A stretch of 64,000 nucleotides of DNA from Bacteroidales bacterium (GTDB lineage: Bacteria > Bacteroidota > Bacteroidia > Bacteroidales > P3), in assembly GCA_017530105.1 (NCBI GenBank), contig JAFXMW010000033.1, forward strand, positions 24,062 through 88,061, read 5' to 3'. Position numbers and translations under genes: made by a program. Positions 1 to 9,007 of the stretch are shown here, one piece after another. How positions within the stretch are numbered: position 1 is the stretch's first letter; each line of letters opens with the position of its first letter. The notes below the pieces were generated by a model, which was given only the letters and a program-made list of their open reading frames with translations, did no database searches and had not been told where the DNA came from.

Positions 1-12
1 AACAATAATTAA

Positions 13-2369
13 ATAAAAAAATCATTAACCCTTTTTGCAACCGTGCTGCTTTTAGCGGCAACATGTTTTTCACAAAACCACATCCTCCGCTCTGTTGAAG
101 GGAAAAACAGCCCCTCCAGGGACGTCAAAATCAACCCCCAAAACACCCAACAAACTGCCAAATCCTTTGGCGCAAAAAGTTTAGGCGACACCATCACCAG
201 CTCCCCTGGTCTGATGGTTTCGAAGATTCAATTACGGGTTACACCTTTATCGATTACGACAATGACGGATTCAACTGGTGGCATGGAGAAAGCGAGGAAT
301 ACGCCCATTCTGGTACGGCAATGATTATTTCTGCATCATTCGATGTCGATGAAGGAGATTTGACCCCCGACAACTGGATGATTCTGCCCACATTCGCAAT
401 CCCCGTCGACTCCACAAATTTGACGCTATCTTGGTATGAAGGAACACCATATAGTTTTTACACCGAATACTATAGTGTCTATGTGGATACCACCGGACGC
501 TCTGTTGCAGACTTTCTTGCCACCACCCCCGTCTATTCAGGTGCCACAACAGGAGGTTGGGTAAAGAGAGTCGTCGACCTTAGCAGCTATGCGGGGAAAA
601 ATGTCAACATCGCCTTCCGTCACCACAACGTCTCCGGCGAGTACTACATATTCATCGACGACATCAACATCGACAATGTCGAAATACCTAATTTAACCCT
701 TCAGGGGCCGCGTAATGCCCGTGTGGGCGACACCGTCGTCTATACCGCCCTTTCCGATGCCCCCTGCACTTTTACATGGTCTGTCGCCGCCGACTACAGC
801 CTCGAAACGTACAACACCTTGGCTGCAGTTTGGAACACCGCAGGAACATACAGCGTAATAGTCACAGCAACCAACGTCAGCGGTTCTGTCAGCGACACCC
901 TGACAGTCGAAATAGTCAATTGCGAGCCCATAAGCACATTCCCGTTTTTCGAGAATTTCGAAATCGGTATCCCCTGTTGGAAAATGGTTTGTGCCGACCC
1001 CAACAACTCCAACGACTTTGGCATTGTCGAGACCGACGAAGCCATTGAAGGAAACAGCATGTTCAAATTCTCCAGCTGGGAACGGGCCGACGACTACAAC
1101 CAATACCTCATCACCCCCGAACTCCAATTACCTGCCAACGGCGATTTCATGATTAAATTCCACTACCTTTCCGACGACGATAACGAGGCTTTCAAAGTCC
1201 TGGTTTCAACAACCAACGACAACATCAACTCATTTACCGAAGTGCTGTACGATTACCAAGGAACCACAGTCTCAGAGCCCTGTGAGGTCTCCTTCGCTGT
1301 GCCCAATAACGCCAAATACATTTGCATCAACTATTACACCGAATATGGTTACAACCTTTATATCGACCAACTGAGCATCGAGACTCTTACTGCACCCAAC
1401 GTAACCCTCGACGGCCCTGCCGAAATAGGTACCGGCAACGAAGCCAGCTTTATTGCCACCAGCAGCCTTGCCGAGAGCTTTGCTTGGTCTGTCGACGGCA
1501 CCCCCGTTTCCGAAACCGGATCAATCCTCACCTACACCTTCACCACCGCCACCCAACACACCGTCTCCGTAACCGCCACCAACCACATCGGAACAAGTGA
1601 ACCTGCCACCATGACAGTAGACGTCTATAGTTGCGACGGCATCACCATCCCCTACGCCCCCGATTTCTCCAACGGACTGCGTTGCTGGACAAACATAAGT
1701 CTTGAAACCGAGGGAATGGGTTGGTTAACCAGCGTCGAAGCATTCGAATACGGCCCTATCGGACAAGTCCTTTCCATGTCGGCATACTCTTTTTATGGCT
1801 TAGTTATCGAGGAGACAGTCGACAACTGGCTCTATAGCCCCCGCATCGCCATGCCCTACACCGGCATAAACGGCATGATAAGCTGGAAAGTCCTGCTCTA
1901 TTCATCCGATTATCCCAACGACCACTACGGAGTGTATGTCATCGACCAAAATAACGAACCCACCCTGTTGTTCGAAGAAACACTCACCTCCGCCATCACC
2001 GACTTCGAGCAGCGAACCGTTGCCATCCCCGCCTCCATCACCGGCAACTTCCGCATCGCCTTCCGTCACTTCGACAACCCCGGCAACGGCTACGCTATCA
2101 TACTCGACAGCATCCAGATAGTTGAAACCGTAGGCATCGACAACGTCGAAAACAACACAGTCAACATCTACCCCACCCCCGCCAACAGCACCTTGAACAT
2201 CACCGGCAACGGCATCCGCAGCATACAGATGTTCGATGCCTCTGGACGTAAGGTAATGGAAAGCGTCACCGGTGGCAGATACGACATCGGCAACCTTGCC
2301 AACGGCGTTTATATTGTCCGTGTCACAACCGACAACGGGACAACCACCAAGAAAGTGGTGAAAAAATAA
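13..2369 (+). pseudogene. T9SS-secreted adhesin (cleaved-adhesin/PKD), frameshifted and without normal start
   Basis: A large secreted surface protein. The longest intact frame runs from 321 to 2369 (682 aa). It has repeated beta-sandwich segments of the cleaved-adhesin/choice-of-anchor J type, PKD-like modules near residues 120-195 and 355-430, and a C-terminal type A T9SS sorting domain (about the last 75 residues, ending TTTKKVVKK). The true N-terminus lies upstream in another frame: from 13 it reads like a signal peptide (KKSLTLF...LLLAATCFSQ) but the expected ATG is ATA. Near position 202 one base seems missing: the DNA reads AGCTCCCCTGG where the family motif S-F-P-W would need AGCTTCCCCTGG. 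After the shift, the frame of 321-2369 continues upstream as W-S-D-G-F-E-D. The gene is either a fresh pseudogene or carries sequencing errors. The family assignment is strong; native function is probably adhesion or matrix binding, by inference. Confidence 0.75.
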
Positions 2370-2405
2370 ACCCGTCACACAGACCGAACACAAAACACGA
2401 AAAAA

Positions 2406-2435
2406 CCGCCAGCGAAACGTTGGCGGTTTTTTTTT
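2406..2435 (+). terminator. Rho-independent terminator after the T9SS adhesin
   Basis: A 9-bp stem (CCGCCAGCG / CGTTGGCGG, one G-U pair) with an AAA loop is followed by nine T residues. It lies 36 bp after the adhesin stop codon. Confidence 0.85.
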
Positions 2436-2443
2436 CAAAAAAG

Positions 2444-2473
2444 TTGTCATGTGAGATAAAAAGTGTAATTTTG
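2444..2473 (+). promoter_or_regulatory. Bacteroidota-type promoter for the lipoprotein at 2492
   Basis: TTG at 2444-2446 and TAATTTTG at 2466-2473 are separated by 19 bp, matching the -33/-7 pattern of Bacteroidota primary sigma factor promoters. The start codon lies 18 bp downstream. Confidence 0.75.
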
Positions 2474-2491
2474 CAATCCGAAAATAACATA

Positions 2492-3118
2492 ATGGAAATG
2501 AAAAAGACAAAGACCTTATCAATGCTCGCCGTCATCATCCTTCTCGGTGCAAGCGTAATCAGTTGCAAACAAAAAGGAATTGAAAACCTCGAAGAGGCGC
2601 AGGCCGAAGCAACCACCGACACGAATCCCATGATGGAACAGGACCATGACGAGTTTCTGGCAGCTATCGAAGCCTACCTAACGACAATTGGCAGTCAGTA
2701 TTCTCCGGGCGAAGTATGCATTCCGAGTTACACCGTCGTAGCCATCAACGATAGCGACACCAGCTACACTCGTGCATGGGGCGACTGGTGGGTGTTCAAC
2801 TACAACATCGTGGGCGACACACTCAAGTGCGTCTCCGGAGGCAACCATCCCGGTCTGATGTACCTTAAGCAGAACAACACTCATGAATGGTTTGTATCCT
2901 CCTTCGACCAAGTGGAAGACGGCTCACGCAACCTTCCCAGCGCCAAGCGCATCTTCGGCGAATACTATGATACATTCCACAAGGTAAACAGCGACCAGCA
3001 TCACCGCGACTCTGTACGCCTCCTACAGGTGGCATATTACGTACAGCAACACAACCTCCCCGTCACCATGCTCCAAGACTACGGATGGTCCGCAGTAGCC
3101 CTACCTCTAAACCAATAG
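2492..3118 (+). CDS. Putative lipoprotein of unknown function
   Basis: I do not recognise the family. The frame is open from 2420, but the first part lies in the upstream terminator and promoter, so I take ATG 2492 (208 aa; ATG 2498 is also possible). The N-terminus MEMKKTKTLSMLAV... is a lipoprotein signal with V-I-S-C as the likely lipobox. The mature part is acidic at first, then rich in aromatic residues (RAWGDWWVFNYN), with no obvious catalytic motif. It is probably anchored in the envelope. The next gene starts 4 bp downstream, so the pair at 2492-3671 is likely cotranscribed. A fold-based search could still give a family name. Confidence 0.8.
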   Translation: MEMKKTKTLSMLAVIILLGASVISCKQKGIENLEEAQAEATTDTNPMMEQDHDEFLAAIEAYLTTIGSQYSPGEVCIPSYTVVAINDSDTSYTRAWGDWWVFNYNIVGDTLKCVSGGNHPGLMYLKQNNTHEWFVSSFDQVEDGSRNLPSAKRIFGEYYDTFHKVNSDQHHRDSVRLLQVAYYVQQHNLPVTMLQDYGWSAVALPLNQ

Positions 3119-3122
3119 CCCC

Positions 3123-3671
3123 ATGACAACAATCCTACTGCTGGCACTCCTTGCCGTCGTCGTCTTTTATTTATATTACAAGACAGGCTCTACCACTAAA
3201 AACATCAAGGAACTCTCCAGTACCTCCGACGATCGCGTCATCCGTATCTACGACATGAATAAAGAGCAACTGAAAAAATACGTTTATAGTTTCTCCGACA
3301 TCAGCGACAACGAGGAAATCACATCCATCACCCCCGAAGGCGACAACCAATTCCGTCTCACCTTCAAGCCTTCTTTGGACTACATCGGAATGTGCCACTG
3401 GGTCAATTTCCTCACCTACCCCGACGAGAGCGAACAACATCGCTTTCTTGTCCGCGGTTGGTACCCTTTTGGCGAGATACAATTAAACGGTGAACTCCAA
3501 CCCTTCAGCAACCAGACCGTGATGATATACGTTGACAAAGACGACACTGAACACGACAACATCTCCTTCGTCACTCCCGACGGTAAGCACTACCTACAGC
3601 CCATCGACATCAGCAACAACCTAAAGGCCCTTAACAGCGGCAATGAAAAATATATACCTTTGAAAGAATAA
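3123..3671 (+). CDS. Hypothetical membrane-anchored protein
   Basis: A 182-aa protein I cannot assign. Residues 3-19 (ILLLALLAVVVFYLYY) form one hydrophobic N-terminal helix that probably anchors it in the inner membrane; no signal peptidase or lipobox motif is evident. The rest is soluble and looks beta-rich, with no recognised motif. It starts 4 bp after the preceding lipoprotein gene and ends 18 bp before the next, so all three small genes likely form one transcript that ends at the hairpin at 3990-4026. Confidence 0.75.
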   Translation: MTTILLLALLAVVVFYLYYKTGSTTKNIKELSSTSDDRVIRIYDMNKEQLKKYVYSFSDISDNEEITSITPEGDNQFRLTFKPSLDYIGMCHWVNFLTYPDESEQHRFLVRGWYPFGEIQLNGELQPFSNQTVMIYVDKDDTEHDNISFVTPDGKHYLQPIDISNNLKALNSGNEKYIPLKE

Positions 3672-3689
3672 TTATAATAATCAATCATT

Positions 3690-3956
3690 ATGAAACACCA
3701 TATACACCCATTCTCATTCCTTCTTGCCGTCACACTGTTCTACCTTCTTTCGGGCTGCACCAAAGAACCCATTCCCGACAACCACGACGATGAAGCCTAC
3801 ATCACCGACTCAGTACGCTACGCATCCGACCACATGACGGCATACAACTTCGTCTACCCCTCCACCGACCCCGACGGCAACCCCGTAATGCCCCCGAAGA
3901 CCACCTGGTTCGAGCCCAAGCTCCGCTCCGGCCTCGTGATCCACGAGCTCTGCTAG
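3690..3956 (+). CDS. Short lipoprotein, possibly the truncated N-terminus of a larger enzyme
   Basis: An 88-aa protein with a clear lipoprotein signal (FYLLSGCTKEP; lipid Cys at about residue 23). The mature part contains AYNFVYPSTDPDGNPVM, which resembles the opening strand of secreted alpha/beta-hydrolase-like proteins of Bacteroidota that read on for hundreds of residues. Here the frame stops at TAG 3954 with no continuation visible in the other frames before the terminator at 3990. It is therefore either a genuine small lipoprotein or a remnant. The hydrolase resemblance is a weak impression from one short motif. Confidence 0.6.
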   Translation: MKHHIHPFSFLLAVTLFYLLSGCTKEPIPDNHDDEAYITDSVRYASDHMTAYNFVYPSTDPDGNPVMPPKTTWFEPKLRSGLVIHELC

Positions 3957-3989
3957 CGGGTCCTCCCGCCGAGGGAATTATATGAATAT

Positions 3990-4026
3990 AAAGCAGGCCG
4001 CTACGGTAATGTGGCGGCCTGCTTTT
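3990..4026 (+). terminator. Rho-independent terminator
   Basis: A perfect 12-bp stem (AAAGCAGGCCGC / GCGGCCTGCTTT) is followed by T residues. It closes the small lipoprotein cluster 2492-3956. Confidence 0.85.
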
Positions 4027-4170
4027 ATTGCATCAAACAGGTTCTTTTGACAGCACTTTATACACCTATCGGTTTAGCTCCCCTTTTGCCAAACTTCTGT
4101 TCCCCTTTTGCCTCGGTATATGGTAACAATATGGTTCCGATAGTGTTCCTATAGTGTACCCATACCAACG

Positions 4171-4200
4171 AAAAACCATGCACATAAGTGCATGGTTTAT
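4171..4200 (-). terminator. Terminator hairpin of the leucine-rich-repeat gene
   Basis: AACCATGCAC and GTGCATGGTT form a perfect 10-bp stem with an ATAA loop. The A-run at 4171-4175 becomes a U-tract on the minus strand, so it fits termination of the minus-strand gene ending at 4223. No gene is seen in the rest of 3957-4222. Confidence 0.7.
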
Positions 4201-4222
4201 TATATAGTAGATGGTATAGGTG

Positions 4223-6634
4223 TTACCTTATCACCACCACTTTGCGGGCGGGATGATGGCCGATTTTGAGAAGGTAGGTGCCCGAGGCGGGGATGTCGAT
4301 TACAGTTGTCCCTTTGGCACTTGCCGAATATATGCAACGTCCGTCGAGGCTATAGACATTTACCATATTACCTTCGGCGCCGCTGACCGTCAGGCGGCCA
4401 CCCTGGCTACTTATGGCATACTCCTCTTCGCCAACATCCTCAATGCCGTTATTGTTCAGTGTGGTGAACTGCTTTCTTGTAATCGTGCCCACCTCGTCGT
4501 TGCTGTTGTAGGGTACTACCACTAATATATAGGTGGTGTTGGGGGTCAGGTCATTCATGTATCCCGACACATTGTTGTAGTTCCTGTCCGACGAGCCATA
4601 GTTCTGATTGACATAAGTGATAATCGATTCGTCGGTAGTCAGTCCGTTCTGGGTGAACACCGACTGTGGAGCGTAGATAAGGTAAAAATACGATGTCTGT
4701 TGTCCCATGACGATTTCGGCATATGCGCTGGTGGCAGTGACTTCGCTAATTGTCGCTGTCACCGTGGCGGGGTCTGTTTCATTCAGTGTGGTGAACTGCT
4801 CCCAACAGACCATACCGACTTCGCCATTGCTGTTGTAAGGCACTACTACCAGTTGATAGGTTGTGTTGGGTGTCAGGTCGTTCATGTATCCCGACACATT
4901 GCTATAGTTTCTGTCCGATGAGCCATAATGCTGATTGATATAACTGATAATTGCCTCGTCGGTAGTCAGTCCGTTCTGGGTGAATACCGACTGCGGAGCG
5001 TAGATAAGGTAAAAGTACGAAGTCTGTTGCCCCATAACAATTTCGGCGTATGCGCTGGTGGCTGCAATTTGGCTAATCGTTGCTGTCACCGTGGCGGGCG
5101 CTGCGTCGGCAGCAAAAGTGGCCGTATAGGTAGCGTCGCCTGTCACGGTGATGGTACGCGGGTTCTGCGTGTTCCCGTCTTGCCATTGCACGAAATGGTA
5201 GCCCATGTTGGGTGTGGCCGTCAGCGTGGCCGTGGCACCGGTAGCATATCTGCCGCCACCACTCACTGTGCCCATCGTAGGATTGGCACTTGTGGCGGTT
5301 ATGATATATCCACCAATACCTATACAGTTGGTGAATTCATTCCAAACAGAGGCTGACTGGTAGCTGCTGACCGATGCTATAGGTACACGTAACGGTATGC
5401 TGCGGGATACATTGTAGAAGGCATTTGCATTGGCCACTGTGGGTGGAATAACAGCATTGCATGTGATGGAGGTCAGGCCGCTGCAGCCGGAGAAGGCATA
5501 GTTGCCGATGGAGGTAACGGAGTTGGGAATGGTCACCGAAGTCATACCACTGCAATTATAGAATGCATATGCACTGATTACGGTCACACCATTACCTATG
5601 GTCACCGAAGTCATACCACTGCAATTATAGAATGCATATGCGCCAATGGAAATGACAGAGTCTGGTATATTGACGGATGTCAGGCTGGATAGATTCATAC
5701 AAAGATTTCCTGGAATCACTTTAACATTGTTGCCAAATGTAAACGAAGTGAGGTTTGGGCAATTAACGAATGTGGGCGCACAATAAAAAGAACTTAACAA
5801 ATTACAACTGTCAGCATTAAATGTCACTGATACCAAGCCGCTGCAACCATAAAAAGCATGATATCCGATGGATGTAACAGCTCTGGGTATGGTTATAGAG
5901 GCCAACCCAGACAGACCATAGCATAGATTTTCTGGTATTGCCTTGACATTGTTGCCGAAATTAAAAGAAGTAATATTGGGGCAATTTATGAACGCCGCAA
6001 TGAAGTAGTTGGAGCCGGTACTCCCAGCGTAGGTGCAACTGTCGGCGTTGAAATCTACATTTATTAGACCGCTGCAGTTTTTGAATGCATCTTGTCCAAT
6101 TCTTACAACAGAATTAGGAATCGTCACTGATGTAATGCCAGATAAGCCATAGCATAGAACTGATGGTATCACCTTAACATTGTTACCAAAAGAGAAAGAA
6201 GTGATATTGGGACAATCGTAGAATGCCGAATTATGATAGATCCCGTTATCATACCCAGCATTCGTGCAACTGTCAGCATTGAATGATACAGATGTTAGGC
6301 CAGAGCAGAAGCCGAAGGCAAGGTTGCCAATTTGAGTTATCGTGTTGGGAATAGTCACGGATGTTATCCCATCGCAGTCCTCAAAGGTACGATGATCAAT
6401 ACTGGTTACTGAGTAGGTTGTTCCGCCGTAGGTTACGGATGCGGGAATACTGACATTCCCACTAAGCGACGAATAATTATATTCAACATAAACGCTCTGC
6501 TTCGTCACTTGAGCGTTGCCGCTTATAATATTGTAGTATAGTGTTTGGCCTTGATAGGTATAACTAAAATCGTAAGCTAAAGCGTTTTGCCCTATAGCTA
6601 GAAGTGTGGTCAAAAGTAGTATTACTTTTTTCAT
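4223..6634 (-). CDS. BspA-like leucine-rich-repeat surface protein with T9SS signal
   Basis: An 803-aa exported protein. A signal peptide (MKKVILLLTTLLAIGQNALA) is followed by BspA/TpLRR-type leucine-rich repeats from about residue 50 to 415, with the recurring pattern SVTSIGxYAFxxCSGLTSVTIP. An InlB B-repeat-like module follows (about 440-510: GYHFVQWQDG...YTATF). Then come two nearly identical modules of about 105 residues, fibronectin-III-like in feel (each ATVTATIS...TSAYAEIVMGQQ...TPNTTY), and a short T9SS type A C-terminal domain ending ARKVVVIR. Such proteins act at the cell surface in adhesion or coaggregation; the ligand cannot be told from sequence. The gene stands alone, with a terminator at 4171-4200. 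The last residues match the sorting-domain pattern less perfectly than those of the other T9SS proteins here. Confidence 0.9.
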   Translation of the reverse strand: MKKVILLLTTLLAIGQNALAYDFSYTYQGQTLYYNIISGNAQVTKQSVYVEYNYSSLSGNVSIPASVTYGGTTYSVTSIDHRTFEDCDGITSVTIPNTITQIGNLAFGFCSGLTSVSFNADSCTNAGYDNGIYHNSAFYDCPNITSFSFGNNVKVIPSVLCYGLSGITSVTIPNSVVRIGQDAFKNCSGLINVDFNADSCTYAGSTGSNYFIAAFINCPNITSFNFGNNVKAIPENLCYGLSGLASITIPRAVTSIGYHAFYGCSGLVSVTFNADSCNLLSSFYCAPTFVNCPNLTSFTFGNNVKVIPGNLCMNLSSLTSVNIPDSVISIGAYAFYNCSGMTSVTIGNGVTVISAYAFYNCSGMTSVTIPNSVTSIGNYAFSGCSGLTSITCNAVIPPTVANANAFYNVSRSIPLRVPIASVSSYQSASVWNEFTNCIGIGGYIITATSANPTMGTVSGGGRYATGATATLTATPNMGYHFVQWQDGNTQNPRTITVTGDATYTATFAADAAPATVTATISQIAATSAYAEIVMGQQTSYFYLIYAPQSVFTQNGLTTDEAIISYINQHYGSSDRNYSNVSGYMNDLTPNTTYQLVVVPYNSNGEVGMVCWEQFTTLNETDPATVTATISEVTATSAYAEIVMGQQTSYFYLIYAPQSVFTQNGLTTDESIITYVNQNYGSSDRNYNNVSGYMNDLTPNTTYILVVVPYNSNDEVGTITRKQFTTLNNNGIEDVGEEEYAISSQGGRLTVSGAEGNMVNVYSLDGRCIYSASAKGTTVIDIPASGTYLLKIGHHPARKVVVIR
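4460..5095 (-). repeat. Intragenic tandem duplication of a ~315-bp module
   Basis: Two adjacent copies of about 315 bp (roughly 4460-4774 and 4782-5095) encode almost the same ~105-residue module in the leucine-rich-repeat protein. Long stretches are identical in DNA, for example around the codons for MGQQTSYFYLIYAPQSVF. This indicates a recent duplication or ongoing gene conversion. Confidence 0.8.
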
Positions 6635-6682
6635 AATTATGATTGTTTAATTGTTATACAAATACTTTCTGTGCACATTATC

Positions 6683-7291
6683 TTATTTGAGGAGCAGTTC
6701 TTTTATGTCATCAAGCAGCCCTTTGTACATGTCCCTTTCCTTCTCCAATAATGCATTTGCATACGAAAAGTTGGCTATTTCTTTTTTCTGTTGGAATATC
6801 TTTTCGTCATTTTTATACAATCGAACTATTGTTGCTCTTTCCTTCTGTGTTTCTGCTTTTTTCAATTCATCATAAAGATTCCAGACTGACTGGAGGTTAT
6901 CTCGTATGCTTGCCGTATTATTCCATAACGGACAACAATCGTAATCGACGCCATCGGATGACACTAAGTGTAAGACTTGGTTTCTATAAGTCTCACGATG
7001 CCGTACATATATACTGAAATCTTTGTCAATGCTTTCTTCATATACTTCACCGTACTCATTAATATATTCCACATCAAACCAATCATAGTAATTTGTTTCA
7101 GCCAATTTAGAACGTCTATGTACCAGAATACACAGCTTGGCGTTCTCCAAGACAATAGGGTTTATCGAGCAAACAACATGATTATCTTCTTGGATTGCAA
7201 TATAGGTTGTATCCACATATTTTTCATGTGGTTCACTATATTTCTCTTTGTTTAGTTTGGTTTGTTGAATTGCTGAATCTATTAAATTCAT
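6683..7291 (-). CDS. Orphan protein with C-terminal coiled coil, AT-rich, probably acquired
   Basis: I do not recognise this 203-aa protein. The frame is open back to 7489, but ATG 7291 (MNLIDSAIQQ) is preceded by a strong Shine-Dalgarno sequence, GGAGGAT, 5 nt upstream. Such sites are rare elsewhere in the window, so I choose this start. The N-terminal two thirds are globular and rich in Tyr, Asp and Glu; residues about 140-203 form a charged coiled coil (ELKKAETQKERATIV, EKERDMYKGLLDDIKELLLK). No signal peptide or membrane segment is seen, so it is likely cytoplasmic. Base composition is clearly more AT-rich than the neighbours and, with the SD site, suggests recent transfer. The long leader 7292-7590 holds an 8-bp inverted repeat (TCACGCCT...AGGCGTGA, about 7433-7461). 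Confidence 0.7.
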   Translation of the reverse strand: MNLIDSAIQQTKLNKEKYSEPHEKYVDTTYIAIQEDNHVVCSINPIVLENAKLCILVHRRSKLAETNYYDWFDVEYINEYGEVYEESIDKDFSIYVRHRETYRNQVLHLVSSDGVDYDCCPLWNNTASIRDNLQSVWNLYDELKKAETQKERATIVRLYKNDEKIFQQKKEIANFSYANALLEKERDMYKGLLDDIKELLLK

Positions 7292-7588
7292 TTTAAATCC
7301 TCCAATCCGACCCTCCAACGGAATATTAAACTTAAACAATAAGAAAAGGCATGAGGTTATGTGCTCATGTCCGTCTACTTGTAGGCATCGCCAAACGCCT
7401 TTGCTGGAACGAATCGCTGGGGAACATATCTCACGCCTGATTATATGCCTTAGGCGTGAACCTATTGCATACACACCAAGCGAAAGCATAAATGTTCATC
7501 CTCCAGCTTGAATTTGGCGATTTTACAAGTAAGGACAATTTACAATGCTTTTCTTGCTTACCGCTTACTTTACTCATGTAAGCGATTG

Positions 7589-7596
7589 CAAAGATA
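7589..7596 (-). promoter_or_regulatory. -7 element for the orphan gene at 6683-7291
   Basis: The minus strand reads TATCTTTG, a perfect TAnnTTTG. No clear TTG is seen at the usual distance. It lies about 300 bp upstream of the chosen start and diverges from the promoter at 7649. Confidence 0.5.
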
Positions 7597-7648
7597 CGAC
7601 TTTTTTCTCAAATAAGTAAAAAATCTTACTCGTATCGGCAAAAAGTTG

Positions 7649-7656
7649 TATCTTTG
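7649..7656 (+). promoter_or_regulatory. -7 element for the YdeI-like gene
   Basis: TATCTTTG 32 bp upstream of ATG 7688, in the context GTTGTATCTTTGCAA that recurs at several promoters in this window. The -33 region is weak. Confidence 0.65.
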
Positions 7657-7687
7657 CAACATGTTTTGAAATTGAATACCGCCAGTA

Positions 7688-8053
7688 ATGGACATTGACA
7701 ACCTTTTGGAATACAACGACCGAGAACAGCTGCGGTGGTGGTTTGAGGAAAACCACTCTACTACACATCACTGCTGGGTGGCTACCTATCGGGGCAAAAC
7801 TCCTATGCCCAACGCGCTGCCTTACCTCGCCGTTGTCGAGGAGGCGCTATGCTTTGGATGGATTGACTCCACGGTCAAACGTATGCCAGATGGACGGCTG
7901 GCGCAACGTATCTCACCACGCCGCGTGAACAGCCACTGGACGGAACGAAACCTTGCCCGCATCAAAGACCTCGAGCAACGCGGCCTAATGACCCCTGCAG
8001 GGCAGAAAACCGCCAATGAAAGAAAAAAGCAAAAGTCCACCAGAAGAAAATAA
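7688..8053 (+). CDS. YdeI/OmdA-family protein, C-terminally shortened
   Basis: A 121-aa protein matching the N-terminal half of the YdeI/OmpD-associated (OmdA) family. The family landmarks are visible: a Trp-rich start (LRWWFEENHSTTHHCWVAT), VVEEALCFGWIDST near residues 51-64, and SPRRVNSHWTERNLARIKDLEQRGLMTPAG near 76-105. Full members are usually around 190 residues. This one ends in a basic tail (ERKKQKSTRRK) soon after the GLMTPAG motif, and no other frame continues it. It is therefore probably truncated, though a stable short form is possible. The family has been linked to resistance to envelope-active peptides in other bacteria, but its biochemistry is unclear. Confidence 0.75.
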   Translation: MDIDNLLEYNDREQLRWWFEENHSTTHHCWVATYRGKTPMPNALPYLAVVEEALCFGWIDSTVKRMPDGRLAQRISPRRVNSHWTERNLARIKDLEQRGLMTPAGQKTANERKKQKSTRRK

Positions 8054-8116
8054 TCCAAAACCCTATCAAATCCACCCTCAAAAACAAAAAACATAAAACC
8101 CAATACCCCAAACACA

Positions 8117-9007
8117 ATGAAAAAATCAATCATCAAAGCCTCTGCCGCAATCCTGTCGCTGCTCTGCGCCGCCTGCGGCACAAACAACAGCCAGAAAGAG
8201 CCTGAAACCCAATCCCCAGAATTGGTCTTCACCAACCAAATTGACAGGGTCGAAAACCAAGAGGGTATATCCGTTTACCGTGTCGAAAACTGCGGCGATG
8301 TAATCATCGCCTTCCAAGACCGCGCCAACGAGATGTCCATTGACCTCTTTACAGGCTCGTACAACGACAGCCTGCTCCATGTTCTTCTTCCTGAAGGCAG
8401 CTCTAAGTCCGCCATCAATGTCTTTATGTTTGAAAACCAGCAGCACCATATCCTCTTCGATGCCGGACTCGGCACCCAAGCGGGCGGCACCCTCATGAAC
8501 TATTTGAAAGACCCTGCCGAAATCGACGCCATCTGCCTCACCCATCTCCATTTCGACCATATCGGCGGGTTGCTCACCAATGGCAAAGCCACATTCCCCA
8601 ATACCACGCTCTACCTATCGGAGAAAGAATTCGATGCATGGAGTGACCAAGGACCCATGGCTAAGCAAAATGAGGGGTGGAAACAGGTGCAGACGGCTTA
8701 TAAGAACCGCATCAAGACCTTTGCCGACGGCGACACCATCATCGATGGTTTAGTGCAGACTATTCCAGCCCCTGGCCACACTCCCGGCCACACCACCTAC
8801 CTCGTCGACGGGTGCCTCATTGCCGGTGACATCATCCATGCCCAAGACCTCCAGCTGCAACATCCCGAGTTCTGCGCCCGCTACGACAACGACCCCGCAA
8901 CGGCTGTCCAGACTCGCAAGAAAATCCTATCCCTTGTCGCCGACAGTGGCTACCTCTTCTGCGATGCCCACTGCCACGACCGTTTCCTGCAAGTGGCAAA
9001 CAAATAA
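8117..9007 (+). CDS. Metallo-beta-lactamase-fold hydrolase, lipoprotein
   Basis: A 296-aa MBL-fold enzyme with a lipoprotein-like signal (SLLCAACG; likely lipid Cys20). The zinc ligands of the fold are visible: THLHFDHIGG (H143, H145, D147, H148), the His of the GHTPGHTTYLV segment, the Asp of AGDIIHAQ and the His of CDAHCHDR near the C-terminus. This layout is that of the AHL-lactonase/MBL hydrolase branch rather than class B beta-lactamases. The substrate cannot be read from sequence; a lactone or other ester is plausible. It should sit in the periplasm or outer membrane leaflet. The gene ends directly against the convergent ogt gene (stop codons at 9005-9007 and 9008-9010) with no room for a separate terminator. 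Confidence 0.88.
   Translation: MKKSIIKASAAILSLLCAACGTNNSQKEPETQSPELVFTNQIDRVENQEGISVYRVENCGDVIIAFQDRANEMSIDLFTGSYNDSLLHVLLPEGSSKSAINVFMFENQQHHILFDAGLGTQAGGTLMNYLKDPAEIDAICLTHLHFDHIGGLLTNGKATFPNTTLYLSEKEFDAWSDQGPMAKQNEGWKQVQTAYKNRIKTFADGDTIIDGLVQTIPAPGHTPGHTTYLVDGCLIAGDIIHAQDLQLQHPEFCARYDNDPATAVQTRKKILSLVADSGYLFCDAHCHDRFLQVANK

Noticed and set aside
2420-2491. Upstream start for the lipoprotein gene
   Set aside because: That stretch is the terminator hairpin and promoter; the lipoprotein signal begins at 2492.
7292-7489. N-terminal extension of the orphan gene at 6683
   Set aside because: The strong SD site is placed for ATG 7291, and the extension covers an inverted repeat and reads as noncoding.
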